From Kaistia dalseonensis (lineage in GTDB: Bacteria; Pseudomonadota; Alphaproteobacteria; Rhizobiales; Kaistiaceae), in assembly GCF_030814715.1 (NCBI RefSeq), contig NZ_JAUSVO010000004.1, forward strand, positions 558,001 to 622,000: a stretch of 64,000 bases of DNA. The letters run 5' to 3'. Positions 63,949 to 64,000 of the stretch are shown here, piece after piece (position 1 is the stretch's first letter; each line of letters starts with the position of its first letter). The notes under the pieces are model-generated. The model did not search any database, was not told the origin of the DNA, and was given only the letters and a program-made list of their open reading frames with translations. The position numbers and the translations under genes were made by a program.

Positions 63949-64000
63949 TCAGTCGCGCAGAAGTTCGTTAACGGAAGTCTTGGAACGGGTCTTCTCGTCG
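63949..64000 (-). CDS. dapD: 2,3,4,5-tetrahydropyridine-2,6-dicarboxylate N-succinyltransferase (3' end only)
   Basis: Only the last 16 codons are inside the window. They read DEKTRSKTSVNELLRD and a TGA stop, the typical C-terminal end of DapD. The following dapE gene, with DUF805 between, supports this. DapD makes N-succinyl-amino-ketopimelate, the step two before DapE. Confidence 0.8.
   Translation of the reverse strand, partial: DEKTRSKTSVNELLRD

Overview
This is chromosomal DNA from a high-GC alphaproteobacterium, most likely a member of the Hyphomicrobiales (Rhizobiales). The evidence is the gene content and order: an SRP RNA-dnaX-ybaB-recR block, a def-fmt-truA-dapE-dapD block, a yej transporter with two adjacent substrate-binding proteins, an Irr-like site before bacterioferritin, and GC-rich palindromic intergenic repeats typical of the group. 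I cannot name a genus from the sequence alone. No tRNA, rRNA, prophage, insertion sequence, CRISPR array or replication origin was seen.

1-14 kb is the accessory and most interesting part. A fumarylacetoacetase-family gene (cut by the window edge) and a 2-oxoglutarate/Fe(II) oxygenase diverge. They are followed by a run of twelve same-strand genes (2565-13976) preceded by a textbook sigma-54 promoter and two 12-bp operator-like repeats. The run encodes a BMP-type ABC importer, a formamidase-like enzyme, biuret hydrolase (BiuH), cyanuric acid hydrolase (AtzD family), a second BiuH-like cysteine hydrolase, the AtzG-AtzE-AtzH trio and a GntR regulator. I read it as a nitrogen-scavenging operon for cyanuric acid, biuret and perhaps triuret. 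Allophanate hydrolase is not in the window.

14-24.7 kb holds mtgA, an oxyR-ahpC-ahpD peroxide defence block, a polyprenyl synthase, a DUF1176 protein, phosphomannomutase/phosphoglucomutase and galM. It ends with a URC1-URC4 pair, the little-known alternative route of uracil breakdown. 24.7-36.3 kb holds an NlpC/P60 hydrolase with a MarR regulator, an M17 aminopeptidase, a nucleoside hydrolase, a LysR regulator and a putrescine-type ABC transporter followed by aminobutyraldehyde dehydrogenase (ydcSTUV-patD order). A 4 x 186-bp tandem repeat sits between its two permease genes.

36.3-50.2 kb holds bfr and bfd, a CoxG-like protein, two RNA methyltransferases, lspA, ghrA, the yejA-yejA-yejB-yejE-yejF oligopeptide/microcin transporter and a membrane-anchored cytochrome c. 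50.3-64 kb is mostly housekeeping: kdsB, pheA, a family 25 glycosyltransferase, nudC, the SRP RNA gene, dnaX, ybaB, recR, a DUF924 gene, rmuC, def, fmt, truA, dapE and the 3' end of dapD.

Nitrogen salvage links several regions: triazine/biuret catabolism, uracil catabolism, nucleoside hydrolysis and putrescine use could all feed ammonia or carbon to the cell. That link is inferred from gene content only.
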